A stretch of 6,926 nucleotides of DNA from Bifidobacterium breve (GTDB lineage: Bacteria; Actinomycetota; Acidimicrobiia; Acidimicrobiales; Ilumatobacteraceae), in assembly GCA_945896935.1 (NCBI GenBank), contig CAMDER010000094.1, forward strand, positions 1-6,926. The letters run 5' to 3'. The notes below the pieces were generated by a model that saw only the letters and a list, made by a program, of their open reading frames with translations, did not search any database and had not been told where the DNA came from. Of this stretch, positions 5,575 to 6,926 are shown one piece after another. The first letter of the stretch is position 1. Every line of letters starts with the position of its first letter. The position numbers and the translations under genes were made by a program.

Positions 5575-6926
5575 ATGCTTGATTACGTCATTAAGGGTGG
5601 AACCATTGTTGACGGCACGGGGGCCGATCGTCGCCAAGGCGACGTTGGTGTGCGAGACGGCGTCATTGTTGAAGTCGGTGGCTCAATCACCGAGTCGGCC
5701 AAGCAAACCATCGATGCCGATGGTGCCATCGTGACACCGGGCTGGGTTGACGTGCACACGCACTACGACGGTCAAGTGAGTTGGGACGAAGTTATGGACC
5801 CGTCGGCGGGTAACGGCGCGACCACGGTCGTGATGGGTAACTGTGGTGTTGGATTTGCGCCAGTGCGACCCGGCGGCGAAAAGTCGTTGATCGAACTTAT
5901 GGAAGGTGTCGAAGATATTCCGGGCACTGCGCTCTATGAAGGCATCGAATGGGGTTCTTGGGAATCATTCCCCGAATACATGGACTACATCGCGAGTCGT
6001 CGTTACTCGCTTGATATCGGTGCACAAATTGCCCACGGTTCATTGCGTTATTACGTGATGGGTGAGCGCGGTCGTATGAACGAAGAAGCAACTGCTGATG
6101 ATCTAAGTCAGATGTCGCAACTTGTCACTGAAGCGGTTCAAGCCGGCGCACTTGGCTTTAGTACATCGCGCACGATTGGCCACCGTGCTCTTGATGGATC
6201 GCCCGTGCCCGGAACTTTCGCTCCCGATCAAGAGTTGTCGGCCATCGCTGATGCCATGGCTCGCGCTGGTCGTGGTGTATTTGAAATGATTCCTGCCGGA
6301 ACTGTTGGCAAGCTTGAGCGACTTGGTGGTGAGCGCACGACGCCAGAAGCCGAAGTGAAATTGATGGCCGACTTCTCACGTCAGAGTGGCCGCAAGGTGA
6401 CGTTCACGCTGGTGCAATCACCCGACTACGCACCCGATACTTGGGAACGACTACTCGAGATGGTGGTGACGGCAAATCAAACTGGCGCCCAGTTGTATCC
6501 GCAAGTGTCGTCGCGACCCATCGGACTCGCATCTGGACTTTCTGGTTATCACGCTTTCCAACGTCGCCCAACGTATATGAAGTTGGCGCACCTGTCGTTG
6601 GCCGATCGTGCCAGCGAAATGGCCAAGCCCGAAATCAAGGCAGCAATCATGTCTGAAACTGATGTGCTTGTTGATCAGCCAGGTTCGATGGCCAACATGT
6701 ATCAGTTGTTCCAGACAGCAGCGATGTTTTTGTACCCACTTGCTGACCCGGTTGATTACGAACCAGACCCGTCCGAAATGTTGGGTTCACGCGCCGCGGC
6801 AACTGGTCAAGATGTTCTTGATCTGTTGTACGACTACATGCTCGAACAAGACGGCGCAGCAATGTGTGCATTAATGGGCGGACCAAATGTTCATGACAGT
6901 CAAGAAGTTTTGCGAAAGATGTTGAT
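5575..6926 (+). CDS. D-aminoacylase-like amidohydrolase family protein (3' partial)
   Basis: 450 codons are visible and the frame is open at the window end. Relatives are about 550-580 residues, so roughly the last fifth is missing. The N-terminus has the amidohydrolase opening MLDYVIKGGTIVDGTG, a small beta domain (GDVGVRDGVIVEVG, 22-35), then TPGWVDVHTHYDGQVSWD (54-71) with the metal-binding H61-x-H63. GNCGVGFAPVRP (88-99) follows, with Cys90 where D-aminoacylases have a metal-bridging Cys. Further on are GALGFSTSRTIGHRALDGSPVPG (191-213, with His203) and RKVTFTLVQSPDY (273-285). N-acyl-D-amino-acid deacylases release D-amino acids from N-acyl forms in the cytoplasm using zinc. The later His pair of the characterised enzymes is not obvious here: the region around 233-242 reads RGVFEMIPAG. 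This is therefore a related but possibly different hydrolase. The start is secure, with a G-rich RBS 5 nt upstream. No signal peptide is seen. Confidence 0.9.
   Translation, partial: MLDYVIKGGTIVDGTGADRRQGDVGVRDGVIVEVGGSITESAKQTIDADGAIVTPGWVDVHTHYDGQVSWDEVMDPSAGNGATTVVMGNCGVGFAPVRPGGEKSLIELMEGVEDIPGTALYEGIEWGSWESFPEYMDYIASRRYSLDIGAQIAHGSLRYYVMGERGRMNEEATADDLSQMSQLVTEAVQAGALGFSTSRTIGHRALDGSPVPGTFAPDQELSAIADAMARAGRGVFEMIPAGTVGKLERLGGERTTPEAEVKLMADFSRQSGRKVTFTLVQSPDYAPDTWERLLEMVVTANQTGAQLYPQVSSRPIGLASGLSGYHAFQRRPTYMKLAHLSLADRASEMAKPEIKAAIMSETDVLVDQPGSMANMYQLFQTAAMFLYPLADPVDYEPDPSEMLGSRAAATGQDVLDLLYDYMLEQDGAAMCALMGGPNVHDSQEVLRKML

Overview
The window is an ordinary chromosomal segment of a high-GC-leaning bacterium, most likely an actinobacterium and perhaps an aquatic member of Acidimicrobiia. 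The clues are moderate base composition, a Tat-dependent lipoprotein signal of the RRELF type, an SDR with the RPPHTETGL signature, a D-aminoacylase-like amidohydrolase, a DinB/mycothiol-transferase-like protein, and start sites that look leaderless. The taxon is inferred from protein style, not from a marker gene.

Left part (1-1060): the 3' portion of a short Tat lipoprotein gene of unknown role is followed after 3 bp by a GNAT acetyltransferase gene on the same strand. These two probably form one transcript. A small AT-rich inverted repeat marks the convergent junction with a TspO/MBR-family membrane protein gene on the minus strand. Upstream of tspO on that strand lie two 44-bp direct repeats with internal palindromes, a 19-bp perfect stem-loop, and a tRNA-Gly(UCC) gene with encoded CCA. 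The stem-loop begins inside the CCA.

Middle part (1753-4200): a standalone polytopic membrane protein of the lysylphosphatidylglycerol-synthase TM (UPF0104/YbhN-like) family is followed by an unrecognised 136-residue protein. The stop end of that gene overlaps, by 24 bp, the end of a convergent SDR oxidoreductase gene. The SDR keeps YxxxK but has Gly where the catalytic Ser is expected. A 75-bp divergent spacer separates the SDR gene from a TerC-family gene. On each side a TANNNT hexamer sits exactly 6 nt from the ATG, which predicts leaderless mRNAs.

Right part (4201-6926): the TerC-family membrane protein (probable metal, e.g. Mn2+, transport) is followed after 28 bp by a DinB-fold protein with a clear Shine-Dalgarno. 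After that comes a D-aminoacylase/N-acyl-amino-acid amidohydrolase gene with its own RBS, cut by the window end at 450 codons.

The genes are unrelated housekeeping or accessory functions and do not form an evident pathway. I see no CRISPR, IS element, phage gene, toxin-antitoxin or defence cassette, and no convincing new system. The items most worth checking are the tRNA-abutting hairpin plus tandem repeats, the symmetrical leaderless divergent promoter, the altered SDR active site and the two unrecognised small proteins.
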